A DNA stretch of 64,000 bases, taken from positions 992,001 to 1,056,000 of the forward strand of contig OZ037889.1 in the NCBI GenBank assembly GCA_964035575.1. The letters run 5' to 3'. A model generated the notes under the pieces. The model saw only the letters and a program-made list of their open reading frames with translations, ran no database searches and was not told the origin of the DNA. This stretch comes from Rhynchopus sp. YZ270_cl-10 (lineage: Eukaryota > Euglenozoa > Diplonemea > Diplonemida > Diplonemidae). Positions 10,828 through 21,166 of the stretch are shown in pieces (positions within the stretch are counted from its first letter, which is position 1; the number at the start of each line of letters is the position of its first letter). A program made the position numbers and the translations under genes.

Positions 10828-13084
10828 ATGTCGGGAAGAACCTCAAGCTCCTCGGACAATAAACAAGCACTTTCAGAGTTGACGGAGTGGAAGGGAGAGT
10901 TGACAGACTTTTCGGATGTCCAATATGGGAAACGATCCAGCGCAGAAGCAGTGAGCACTGTACCGTTGGCAGGGGCCTGGGGAGAACGTTACAGCCCGCA
11001 GAAGAGGATCTTGTTGGTGAAGAATGTTGTGTGTTTGGTGTCGTGCTCTGCGGCGCTGCCCTTTGCTATCTTTGCGGCAGGAGACGGAGGTTCAAGGGAA
11101 TACGTGATAACCGCCGCTTTGGGGGTAGCGATACTTACCACGATAGCGTCATTGTGCCGTCTCCTGCCAAGCGATGAAAGTGCCTTCGACAACGCCCTCT
11201 ATGAGATGTGGTGGGTCGAATGTCAGTTCTATGTGTACGCAATGTGTCTCGGTGCAATAGAGCTAGCAGATCCGAGGACATCTGTCTGGCCGTTCTTTTT
11301 GTTGCAAATTGAAACCGCGTTTTTGATGCCGATGCCCGCAAGGACCGTGAAGGTTTTGTTTCTTGTGGTGGTTTCAGTGTTGGTTGTCAAGCATGCCAAC
11401 GAGATTTTTGACTTTGATAGAAACGGTATCGAGAACAGCGCGATTTCCGTTGAGTTGTCGCTTTTGATGCTTGGCCTGGAGTTGGTTTTTCTATGCTGTG
11501 GAACGGTGATTGCATATCACGCGCAGAGAGAGCTAATAAAACGAACAGCTACGTTGACGCACACCATTTCCTCTGTTCACACGACAGCGAGGTGCATCAA
11601 AAAATTTGATTTGGACGCTGCTGATACACTGTTGAATATGGATAGCGAGTTGCCACTTGAAACGCACGTCTCATTGCGGGAGATTATCGATAGTTTGCGG
11701 GCCTACCAGCCGTTCATTCCTGCAATGTGTTTGCCGAGGCCGTCTGACGTAGAGGACGTAGTTATCCACGCACCAAAGATACCACCACATGAGGAGGAGG
11801 AGATTAAGTTGGGGTGGAGTTTGTCGGATCGCGACTTTTTAGGGGGTTCACCTTTGTTGCATTATGATGTACAGTCGGTGGTGAGTCCGCCAGCACGGTC
11901 GGTTAGACGGTCGAGGGTATCGATCAACACGGCGACTACATCAGAAACCACTGCATCGACACTGTTTTCACCCTCCGCTTCCTCCAAGGGGGCGAAGACC
12001 GTGCACAGTCCACTTCGAGCAAGCGTATGCTCTTCGCGTGGAATGCTCCCCGTGCCCTCCAAAGGCAATTCGTTGATGAAGTGGCAACTCGCCGCTGCCG
12101 CTGCCCGCAAGAATTACCTTCACCTCTCGCACGGCAATATCACAGTCCTGCACACAAACCTTCATGACTCTATTGCTATGATGACCGACCTCTCGCTATA
12201 TGAACTGACCTTCACCCGCTTCCTCGAGTCTGCCTGGGCTGCGTGCACCCAACACAAAGGTGTCGTCGACTTCTTCGTGGGCGACCGTATCTTCATCAGC
12301 TTCAACGCCTCGCGTGCCTGTCTGCGACATCAAAAGCGTGCTGCAAACGTTGCAACGCATCTCATTGGTATGCATTTGATTGTAACCTCTCCACGTTTTG
12401 CACTATGCTGCACGAGAAAAGCATTTTTTTTGCACCATCTTTTTACGCCATCTCCATGCTTTCTGTTCTCTGAGCATTGCACTTTGGTCTATAGGTTAGC
12501 TATGCATACCCCCCACACCACCCTCAGAAAGCCACCCTAACATCAACTTCAACGCATCCATTGTGACCGGGGGCACTGTCTTCGGGGACGTTGGCTGCAA
12601 GGAGATCAGGCGGTACACCATCCTTGGGTTTACGCCTATCGTCTCTTTGGGCCTCGAGCGCATGGGACGGGCCTTTGGTTGCAAAATACTCTGCAATGCA
12701 GCGTGCGAGCAAGACATCAACTTCGACATGCAACTGCGCATTGTGCCGAGGGGGGCACGGTTTATGAGACAGAATCACCCGACGGATGGCGCACCCTACG
12801 AAGAGAAGAGGCAACGTATTCTTGAATGCAATGCCTGGGAGCTTGTCTGCACCCCTACCAAAACTGACGCACCACAACGTGTCGAACCCGAATGGATGTA
12901 CGAAATGGAGGCCAACGCCCAGGTCTGGTCTGAATATAACAAATGCATCCGAGAGTACCTCGCTGGCTCGGACCCGGAAGCACTCAAACCCAAGCTCGAC
13001 TCCTCCCCACAACAGGTGAAAGACTTCTTTGACACAGTCATGCTGACATATGCTTCAACGAATCCGTTCATAGTATATGCTTGA
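10828..13084 (+). CDS. Six-span membrane protein with degenerate class III cyclase domain (two exons)
   Basis: Joining exon 1 (10828-12367) to exon 2 (12528-13084) gives 698 residues. The N-terminal half has six hydrophobic segments (about residues 68-220). Next comes a cytosolic linker containing SLREIIDSLRAYQPFIP (near 283), which resembles the YRPFLP linker I recall from kinetoplastid cyclase-like proteins. A class III nucleotide cyclase fold follows (about 432-640): ITVLHTNLHD, then GVVDFFVGDRIFISF in exon 1, and VTGGTVFGDVG and RRYTILGF in exon 2. By alignment with the family, the first metal-binding Asp is Asn, the second (in VGDR) is kept, and the Asp, Asn and Arg expected after YTxxG are Phe, Ile and Gly. 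It is therefore probably not an active cyclase by itself; a sensor or dimer-partner role is inference. Confidence 0.75.
12368..12527 (+). other. Cis-spliced intron of the cyclase-like gene (160 bp)
   Basis: The donor G|GTATGC at 12368 and acceptor CCCTCAG|AAAG at 12526-12527 restore the reading frame (phase 1, split codon GAA). They join the two halves of the cyclase domain in the expected order. Other AGs at 12494 and 12499 give a stop codon or the wrong phase. Confidence 0.8.
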
Positions 13085-15400
13085 GAATGAGTTCTGTAGG
13101 TAGTTCTGAGATCGTTGTCTGGAAGGGGGGCCTTAGGGAGGGAAATAGTGCTTTTTCGTTGATGTTTGCATGCATTGCGGAAAACCAGGTGCCTTGCGTC
13201 CGGTGTACTGTGAGGCGTTTGCACCCTTCAGGTTCTTTTTTCATGCACAGAAGCTGAGAGAAATGCAACCTTTTTGCCATATCTGCAGTCCGTCAGAAGC
13301 AGTTTTTTTATGAGAGGTTTCGATGAGACGAGGCCTGCAACGGAAGCGAGATGTGAAGGCGGACGACAGGGATATTGTCTTCTCGCAGAAGAAGGAGGAG
13401 GTGCGCAATGCTGCGCGTTTCTTGTTCTTGCAAGAAAGGGGGTTTTTTGGAAGGCTGAGTGCCTACCGTAGGTTGGGTATAGGGGGGAGGGGGCGTAGGG
13501 AAGGGGAATACGTGAGAGGGGCTGAGATTGTCTGAGGGGGGGTGCCGTGGAGAAAATGAAGGTCCCTCAGTGAGGTTTCTTTGTTTCGTTCTGTTTTCAT
13601 TTTTTGTCCTCCTGTGCTATCAATTTTATTGAGTGCATATGTTGGAATTTTTGTACAATTTACAACGTCTCAAGGGGGGTGAGAAAGGTGCGGTTCGTCC
13701 TGAAAAGATTCCCCACCTCACCTTCGGTTTCCCCCGATGGTTCGAGTGACAGGGATTGTTGTTCAGGTGCGGAGGGGTGTTGGGTTGGGGGTTTCGCGCA
13801 GTCAGCTTTGCTGGGCTTGGGCTTGGGTTTGTGTGGTGTGCTAGGGTCTATGTACCGCAACCCTTCCCAGTACCCTATGGTTTGCGCAGTCAGCTTGCTG
13901 GCGTGGGCGTGTTGTTGGGTGTTGAGTCTCAGTAGGTGCCCCTCTGTGCGTTACTCTCCTCCGGTTCTCTGGGTAGCTACCGTGCGTCCGGTGAGGTGTT
14001 GGGGGGAAGGGAGGTTCAAGGGAGGGATGGGTGTCAGAACAGAGTTACACGGCGAAGTGCTTTGGGGGGTTTTGTCAAAGTTGCATGTTTGCGTGGCAAA
14101 GTTGTTGGCATGGTTACCGAGCTTTTATGGCAATATTTTGTAGCACACATCAGATGTAAACCACGAAATGGATGTAGGACTGCATGGTTGGGGTGTCCAC
14201 CCCCCGGTACAGCCGGTCATTGTACCTAGGTACACTGTCACGAGAGGGCTTTGTATTTCAGCCCTACTTTTTTTTTTTAAAGATCATTTCCTTCAGCCGT
14301 GTAGTCTTGCGGTGTGCCTCATCTTGTGATAGTCTAGAGTAGTGTCTTTTGCAGCACCCCCAAGTCTTTTTTATTTCTAAAGTATACCATGTGCATGTTT
14401 ATACTTGCCAAGTTTGGGAGGATAATGTTTTGCTGCACACATCGCAAAATGGTTTCTGTATGTCCCTCGCTTTGGCAGGGAATTGACACACTAGGGTGCC
14501 ATCTTTCAAGCGTGTAACCAATCCTTTCTTACTTCACTCGAACACACCGTGTACGTAGATACATTGGGATGCCAACGATTGCTCAGTACACCCACACATT
14601 TGCGCACGCGAGATTATTTTTGTTACTATTACTGCAGCGGTTCGAGCCACACCAGGTCTATTGCTAACTGCGGCGTCCCAATTTTTTAAGTGGTAAAAAA
14701 GTGGCCGGTCATTTCTGACTGGGTAGGTTTGTATGGGGCTGGGGCCAGTGTAGTGGGGAAGGTCTAGGGACCCTGTTTGGAATGGATGCATTCAGATGGG
14801 TCTTGTCGGATGCAACCCCAAATCGCTGGCGCTTTCGCAGCACGACTTTCCAGCCTGGCCTCGTCAGCGCAACCACCTTGGACCTTCATCACATCCACCC
14901 ATTTTTGCACTGACTACTGCTTTCACCCGGGGATGGCATCATACGTGGTATTGGTTGGGTGCCCCCAGCCCCAAAACCCCAAAAACCCCAAAACCTAGCA
15001 AACTGCTTGTATTATGAGCAAACTCATCGGCAGCCGAGAGACCACCTCACAAGGTCCATCTACCCTTGTAACGAAACCTCCCCAAAGGTAAGAATTTCAC
15101 AGTTAGCATAGACAGTCATAAAGGATGTGGTTTTGTTACTACAGTATGGCGTGGTGCCGTGTACGTAAATACGTTGGCCTTGGACTAATATTGGGAATCT
15201 GCCCCGATTGTTTGGCATTCCCAATCTTTACGTGCACCGTATTCTGCAAAACGGTGTTCGATAAACTGTATCCGTCTCTCCCGTCCTCCCACTACCCCAA
15301 CTGCATATCACTGTTTTGTTTTTGGTTCTATTGTTTTCTCTCTCCGATGTGTGTTTCCTTATTTCCTGTATCCTTTCGTCTTTTATTTGTTTTCTTTGTC
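13085..15400. other. Intergenic region with a GC-rich block and repeats
   Basis: No gene is firmly supported. An open frame of 179 codons at 13604-14143 lies in a locally GC-rich block but has no recognisable domain and contains an imperfect internal duplication (GCGCAGTCAGCTT at about 13795 and 13888). I leave it uncalled. A family 12-type motif (GTGAGGCGTTTGCACCC) is near 13209. A full family 1 repeat is at 14155-14260. A palindromic pair, GTGTACGTAAATAC and TTTACGTGCAC, brackets about 15160-15236. Confidence 0.5.
14155..14260 (+). repeat. Dispersed repeat family 1, full copy
   Basis: It starts GTAAACCACGAAATGGATG and ends TTTGTATTTCA followed by a T run. It is predicted to fold into consecutive hairpins: GGGGTG/CACCCC, GGTAC/GTACC, and GTACC/GGTAC. 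Confidence 0.85.
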
Positions 15401-15406
15401 TATGAG

Positions 15407-17239
15407 CAGGCTGTATCCTAATCTGGATTCTGGGACACGTTTTTTCGGCCCGTTTTCAACCTTTTTTTTTTTTTTTCTGGGTTCTGGGCAGGGTTGTTCC
15501 TTGTTCTCGGGAAAAACAGCAAAATTCTGGATTTATGTTCCCGTTTTTTTCCTTTTTTTGGGTGGGGTTTTTTGCCCTTTTTCGGGCTTTCCGAGCTCTA
15601 CCCTCACTGTAGTGGGGTTATTTCGAGAAAATGGACAAGTTCTTGATTGATACAAATTTTGGTTACGACCACTAGTGAGTTGCTCACAATGCTAAATGAG
15701 TGTCAGAACTGTGATTCTGGGCCCACTTTAACCGCCCTTCGAAATTCAAAAAGGGGTCCCAAACCCGGGCGCGCTACACTCGCGCGGAACTTTTTGCAGC
15801 TTTGGTCTAGTTGCATTTTTGGCTGCAAAATGCAAGGGGACCCCCAAAGACGTTGGGAATATTATTTGGATGGGGCAGTGATTTTGTACCTGTATACACG
15901 CTCCCTCGCGGTAACCGCGTGCATGTCAATGAAGTGCTCTCTGGGGTTCGATAACCCGTGGAACCAGTGCTTCCGCCGATGAACGGTGAGGCGTTGCACT
16001 TCTCTTTTTGCGGAGCAAAAAATAATATAAATGGCGCCGCAGGCAAAAAATTTTGAGTACAGTGTAAAAATCTAGCATCCAACGAACCCTTTTTTGTAGA
16101 GCAAAAAATGAAAAATGGCGCCGCAGGCAAAAAAAAATTGGGGGTACAGCCCTGACGGTGCAGGATTTTGTTGTCAATTTTTTTTTTCTTGCCCCCTGAA
16201 AACTCTTGCTTTTGAGAGTTTCGACCATTTCACCACACTGGTGGTGTGTCACCTACAGTGAAACCCACTAGAAACCACAAGAAAGCCCCCTAAGGAAAAA
16301 AAGGAAAAAAAGGAAAAAAAAAAAGGAAAAAAAAACTAAAATCCAGAATTTCATGTTCTCGGTCCCACTTAGGAACTTCCCTGGTTCTGGGACACGCTTT
16401 TTTTTTTTTTTTCCGCTTTTTTTTTTTTTTTTTTTTCGTGGTACGTGGCGATTTTTTTAGCCAAAAGAAAGAAAAAAATCGGCCGGCAATAAATTTCCTT
16501 CCAGGATATGCACCTGGGAACTGGGTTGCATCCTGTACCTTAATTTTTTTTGCCTGCGGCGCCATTTTTCCTTTTTTGCTCCGCAAAAAGGGTTCGTTGA
16601 GTGACTTGTATCAATAGCTATATTCGTACACCGTACTCTAATTTTTTTTCGCCTGCGGCGCCATAAAAAAAATGCAGTTCCCTATCAGGGGTCGCGCTGG
16701 ATTACTACCGACTACCGTAGATTTTGGTGATTTTGCTCGGTACGTTTTTCCTTACTAAAACCAGAGAATCTCATATTTCATAGTAAGGGTGCGTTAGAGT
16801 GTTTTTACACGCACATGCGACCTCACCGAGCAATCGGCTCGCGCAATCAAAAGAAGGCAGGGAAAAGGGAAAAGAAAAAGGCAAAAGTTGGGTACCGTGC
16901 GCCTGCGGCGCTCCCTGTTCCCAGTCAAAACACCACAATTTCATGGTTCTCAGCCTGAAAATGACTATTGTTTACGAGTATGGGTTCATATTTTGCGGAA
17001 ATTTAAATCACCAAAATTTTGTACATATGAGCGGAGATGCCCCGCCAACGTACGGGGCCGAAAGCTCGGAATGAGTTTACCGGGCCACATATGAGCGGAG
17101 ATGCCCCGCCAACGTGCGGGGCCGAAAGCTCGGAATGGGTTTTTTTTTGTCTTTTTTTTTTTTTTTTTTTGGGAAAAAAAATTCTGGGACACGACGGGTC
17201 CGAAAATGGTGGTTTTTTCCCGACTTAGGATACAGCCTG
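15407..17239. mobile_element. hAT-like non-autonomous DNA transposon 3 (1.83 kb, composite)
   Basis: The ends form a perfect 15-bp inverted repeat, CAGGCTGTATCCTAA (15407-15421) and TTAGGATACAGCCTG (17225-17239). TATGAG lies directly against both ends; a full 8-bp duplication is not preserved. The interior is a mosaic. At 15490-15790 it is homologous to element 2. At 16010-16160 and, inverted, 16540-16680 it has the GGCGCCGCAGGC tandem units, forming a large internal palindrome. At 16735-17035 it matches the internal repeat of element 4. A 64-bp direct duplication (CGGAGATGCCCCGCCAACGT) recurs at about 17033 and 17097. No transposase frame is present. Confidence 0.8.
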
Positions 17240-17245
17240 TATGAG

Positions 17246-18690
17246 GATCCCTCAGTGAACCGTTTGGGATCCCCTGCTCAACCTAGACAGACGTGGTTAG
17301 CGTTGTCATGCTAGTCTGTTCTTCCTTGTATGCTGCAGAGACTCCAGGTCTCATTGGTGTCTGTTTCTCAAGAGTTTTGGGTGTTGTTCTACTCTTGTGG
17401 GTTGTGAAGTGGAAGTGGATCTCCATTTGCCACTTGTTTCGAGGGGACTACACAAACAGGACACATCTCCCATTCTGTGGCCTTGTCGAAGTGGTTCCCT
17501 GGCCTGACTTTGAACTCCGTACCTCTAACGAGGTTGACCACGGAATCAAAATCAAAAAATAAAATACGTCTTTTTTGTTTCTGTACTTTCTTCTTGTGTC
17601 TGGTTCTATCTTTTGCACCCTTGTCAGGGTACAGCACACCTACTGGGGAATGTCACAGGACGCTTCCTTTACAGGTCGTCCTTTTCTTTGCAGTTGTGAA
17701 CATTCTAGCCATGTGTATTTTTTTGTCGTTCCCAATATAAAAAAAAACCACAAAATGGTAAGCAGGCCTTTTTCTAATGTCGTCTCTGTCACCAGATTTT
17801 AGCCAGAAATATTTTTTTCCCGTTTTCTTCACTGCATTTTGGTCAGGGGCTCGGAGCAACCCCAGAAAAAATGATAGGCGTTTTGGATGAGCTTGTTTAT
17901 AAAAGAAAGGGTTTTCGGGCGCAAACCCACAAACCCATAAAAGGATAAATGGCGCACCGTGCGCCTGCGTCGCAAGCTTGCATCCCGCCCTTCCCATGAC
18001 ATTGTTTGAAATTTTAGAAATGTTGCGTACCGTGGCTTTCGCCAGAAACCTTTGGGTACCAGGATCGCTGTTTCTTATCAATTGAGGTTACAGATAAGAA
18101 CTGCTGGTTTGCACTACTGTAGTTCCCCTAGCTTGTACAGCACTTCAAGCTTGGGAAAGGAATGTGGCGAGCCGGGCTCGGGACACCTTTTCAGACCACT
18201 TTTTTTTACCCAACTTGCCACAATCCACCTGATTTTTACCCCGCGTATAGGCGCGTAAAGGCCCGAAGGGACAAAACCCACCCATTTCCCCCAGCCTTTA
18301 CGCGTAATATCTGAAATGCTACATACCCCACAATAGAGCCCACCTCAACAACACAACCTTCCTGCACAGCACACTCTCCTCTCCTCCTCTCCCCCCTCTC
18401 CCCCCTCTTCCTCTCTCCCCATTTTCTCTATGCTAACAATACACGCCGTCGGACAGCCATTTCTCCAAGACATAGGGAAGCTCATACACCCGAAGAGGAG
18501 AGACAAGCTTTAGTGCGTTGCGCACCCTCATCCTCCTCCTCCCCTCCCTCCCCCCTCCCTCCATTCTCAGACGAGGGAAGAGAGGGGTTTCATCGACGCG
18601 ACCGTCTTCGCTTTCTTTCTAGCCCTCTTCTTTTTCACCCCAAAACTTTTCACAAATCGTTCCCTCCCGTCTCCATCTCTCTTCTCCCCA
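17246..18690. other. Intergenic / 5' flank of the FYVE gene
   Basis: No gene is supported. At 17940-18055 there is a diverged copy of the inside of transposon 1 (TTAGAAATGTTGCGTACCG and flanks). At 18225-about 18316 there is a decayed foldback element beginning CCACCTGATTTTTACCCCGC. A candidate trans-splice acceptor, CGCTTTCTTTCTAG, ends at about 18622, before a long CT-rich leader to the ATG at 18691. Confidence 0.5.
18225..18316. mobile_element. Degenerate miniature foldback element
   Basis: The left arm CCACCTGATTTTTACCCCGC and GTATAGGCGCG match the three intact copies at 55.0-56.4 kb. The right arm is decayed (TTTACGCGTAATATCTG), and no target duplication remains. Confidence 0.6.
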
Positions 18691-20406
18691 ATGAGACGTT
18701 TCCGAGCGGAGGCTGAACCAGGGTATGGGGAAGCCCCAACGAAGCCGAACTACAATTTGGTAACCGCGATAGACTTTGTGAGGATTTGCGATAAAATATC
18801 GTCGCGTGGGGAACGGCAACGGAGGGCGGTGGTGGTGGGGTGTGGCCTGTTGATTCTCTGCCGCGACCGTTCCTTTCAGGTGCATCGTAGCGTCAGTGTA
18901 GGGGAGGTACGAGGGATATTCACCCAGGAGGAACCCCCTACTGACGTCGGCCAGACCGAACACGCTGTTCTCCTTGTCATACGCGATGCGCCTGATATTC
19001 TTTTGTATCAACCTAGGGCTCGCAAGGCCGGTTATGCTTCCTCGCGGGATATGGAACAGTTGTTGAGGGAAATTGCCTTTGCGAGATATCGGTTGGACGG
19101 AAACCGGATTCCGTTAGTGACCCTTCCAAAAGGGAGTGCAGCAAAGACACGGCAGGAAAGGATTCTTACGCATGCGGTTCTGCGGAAGCAAGGTGACTAC
19201 GCAAAGCCGGCGGGGGCAGAGCAGAACCTTGAGGCAGTGTTGAAGCTGCATCGCAACGCCTATCAAAACGCAAAGCATGCCAGCACAGAGGAGGATGAGG
19301 AGGCTGATGCCGAGGCGGAGCTGCGCGCACGACGGCGGGTATCATTCGCGCAGAATGTCGAGGAGGGAGGGGACAAAGACTCTCCTTTGGGGGACTCAGA
19401 TCGTCAGGGGAGTGGGTCACCAACCGGCAGTAGCGGGTCCCCAAACGGTAGTAGTGGAGCAGCAATGGCACGTTGGGAACCAGATGATGCACGAAAAACC
19501 TGTTTTGTATGTGATGTTCGCTTCACGGTGACCCGACGGCGGCACCACTGCCGTGCCTGCGGGAGGTTAGTCTGCGAAAAGTGCAGTCCCTACCTTGCCC
19601 CTATCCCTTCCTATTCGGTCCCGCAAAGGGTGTGCACAGCGTGCTACCACACAGCAGACTCCTCCTCTGGCAGTGGGGTCGCGCTCCAGCCTGAAGAGAT
19701 CGTCCTCCCCCCAACCTCTCCCGACGTCGCCTTCGAAGAGGTGACCACAGAAGACACCCCGCCCGAGAGCCCTTCCTCTCCAAAGAGTGACAACACCGCG
19801 AAGGGGTTGTTTGAAAGCTCTGTTGTGTCTCCGGAGGAAGAGGAAGAGGTGCTGCCTTCTCCGGAGAAGAAGGAGAAGAAGCGCAAGGAGAGGCGAAAGG
19901 AAAAGGAGAAGGAGAAGCGGCGCGCAGAACGGAGAGAGCGGCGAGCACAGAGGCAGCAGCTGTCTGCTACATCGTCTTCGTCGGCATCTACTTCGGTGTC
20001 GGGCACAACAACGTTGGGGAGTATAGCTACAACTGCTTCGACACAACCCGCTCCTGCATCTCTGTTGGGGGGGTCTGGGTCAGGGTATCGACATACAGCC
20101 CAGGACGTATTGCTAGGTGGTGGCGGGGGAGGAGGAGGAGGAGGAGGAGGAGGAGGTGGCGACAGTGCCCTCCAAGCACAGCAGCAACACCTCGACGCAC
20201 AGCTCCTCGGCCTCCCCTCCCGCCCACCCGAACGTCTTCTCCTCCCCAACGCTCTGGCCTCCGCGGCCTTCCCTAGCGGTCATGAAGGCAACGTCTTCTG
20301 GTCCGCCTTCATCAAGGAATACGACGCCTCTGAAGCAGCTGTCGCACGCTACGATAACACGAAGGTAGCAGGGGTGGCAGCGGGGCGGGTGTTGTACCCA
20401 TTGTGA
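18691..20406 (+). CDS. PH-like and FYVE zinc-finger protein
   Basis: A 571-residue protein likely to be recruited to PI3P on endosomes. Residues 1-130 look like the PH-like domain that opens many kinetoplastid cytoskeletal and endosomal proteins (hydrophobic strands around AVVVGCGLLILC and HAVLLVIR). The FYVE finger (about 261-322) has all three defining signatures: W-x-x-D (WEPDD), RRHHCRACG, and RVC, with eight zinc-binding cysteines or histidines in normal spacing. The rest is acidic low-complexity sequence, a Lys/Glu/Arg-rich helix (about 390-430), Ser/Thr-rich sequence and a poly-Gly run. The final 11 codons follow a possible donor (AAG|GTAGCA at about 20365), and a consensus CAG|GTGAGT lies just after the stop, so the true C-terminus could be in an unseen exon. 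The start is the first ATG after a CT-rich leader. Confidence 0.85.
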   Translation: MRRFRAEAEPGYGEAPTKPNYNLVTAIDFVRICDKISSRGERQRRAVVVGCGLLILCRDRSFQVHRSVSVGEVRGIFTQEEPPTDVGQTEHAVLLVIRDAPDILLYQPRARKAGYASSRDMEQLLREIAFARYRLDGNRIPLVTLPKGSAAKTRQERILTHAVLRKQGDYAKPAGAEQNLEAVLKLHRNAYQNAKHASTEEDEEADAEAELRARRRVSFAQNVEEGGDKDSPLGDSDRQGSGSPTGSSGSPNGSSGAAMARWEPDDARKTCFVCDVRFTVTRRRHHCRACGRLVCEKCSPYLAPIPSYSVPQRVCTACYHTADSSSGSGVALQPEEIVLPPTSPDVAFEEVTTEDTPPESPSSPKSDNTAKGLFESSVVSPEEEEEVLPSPEKKEKKRKERRKEKEKEKRRAERRERRAQRQQLSATSSSSASTSVSGTTTLGSIATTASTQPAPASLLGGSGSGYRHTAQDVLLGGGGGGGGGGGGGGGDSALQAQQQHLDAQLLGLPSRPPERLLLPNALASAAFPSGHEGNVFWSAFIKEYDASEAAVARYDNTKVAGVAAGRVLYPL

Positions 20407-21130
20407 TGGAGGTGATCCAGGTGAGTGCTTTTTGGAGGGGGGTGAGGGAGGTGGGGCAGTGTAGTAGTTGCGAAAGGGAGGGGAGGGGGCTTTGTTTGAT
20501 TCTCTCAGCTGTCTATCGTTGTATATATTTTTAGAGGTTTTGTGTATCTGAAAAAAAAAAAATCATGTGCATAGGTAGTTCCTGTGCGGGATGTTGCCTC
20601 CTAGAGATTGTGTGTGTATTTCGTTCTTGAAATATGGTCACGCTTCATGTTTCCCCATTTTCCACGAACGTTCTACGACTGAACGTTAAAGAGTGTGTGT
20701 GTGTACGAGACACATTTTTTTTTTTTTTTTTTTTTTTGATTTTTTTGTCCTGCAAAAAATAAACACCTTCCCTTCTGCCATACCTAACTGAAGCTGTTAG
20801 GGGGTTCGTTTGGTGCCACGTTTCAAAATAAAGAAATTTTTTTTTAAAAAGCAGTTTTGATACACCATTGCTGCCTCACGAAGTGATGATTATGACGATG
20901 GTACGGGGTAGCGTGCGCAGTCTCTGGGTTGTGTCTCCTGCCGGGCCGGTGTGGCAATGTCCTCGGAAGGGAGTGCTTCCTGTTGGTATCAAGGTGTCCG
21001 CAGTGTACTGTGTAAGGTGCCTGTCATGTAGTGTGCGTGTGTGGCGTGTTCCCACACACCACAGCCACTCTAGCATAGCGCAAGATGCATAACGCCGTGT
21101 CACATCCCCACCCAGTGTCGTCATCCCTTC
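20407..21130. other. Spacer between the FYVE gene and surface protein A
   Basis: No gene is seen. It holds T runs (about 20717-20738) and, at 20985-21166, the 182-bp promoter-proximal/5' flank that is duplicated in front of gene B. Confidence 0.6.
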
Positions 21131-21136
21131 ACACAG
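21131..21136 (+). promoter_or_regulatory. Probable trans-splice acceptor of surface gene A
   Basis: A pyrimidine-rich stretch (GTCGTCATCCCTTCACACAG) ends in AG at 21135-21136, 30 bases before the ATG. The identical site precedes gene B (AG at 25278-25279). Confidence 0.55.
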
Positions 21137-21166
21137 AATTTCTCGTACACAAAAAGAACCCAAACA

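Noticed and set aside
13604-14143. Possible 179-codon gene
   Set aside because: Low-complexity Cys/Trp/Gly/Val-rich translation without domain, leader or plausible acceptor. The composition can be explained by G-rich DNA.
14637-14650. GGTTCGAGCC, like a tRNA B box
   Set aside because: No matching A box or cloverleaf can be drawn upstream on either strand.
17578-17592. GTTTCTGTACTTT resembling the end of the diplonemid/kinetoplastid spliced leader as I recall it
   Set aside because: The sequence before it does not match a leader, no donor GT follows at the right place, and no small-RNA structure is apparent. Probably chance in T-rich DNA.
20416-20430. Consensus splice donor CAG|GTGAGT after the FYVE stop codon
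   Set aside because: The stop codon comes first and no convincing downstream exon is seen. Noted only as a doubt on the C-terminus.
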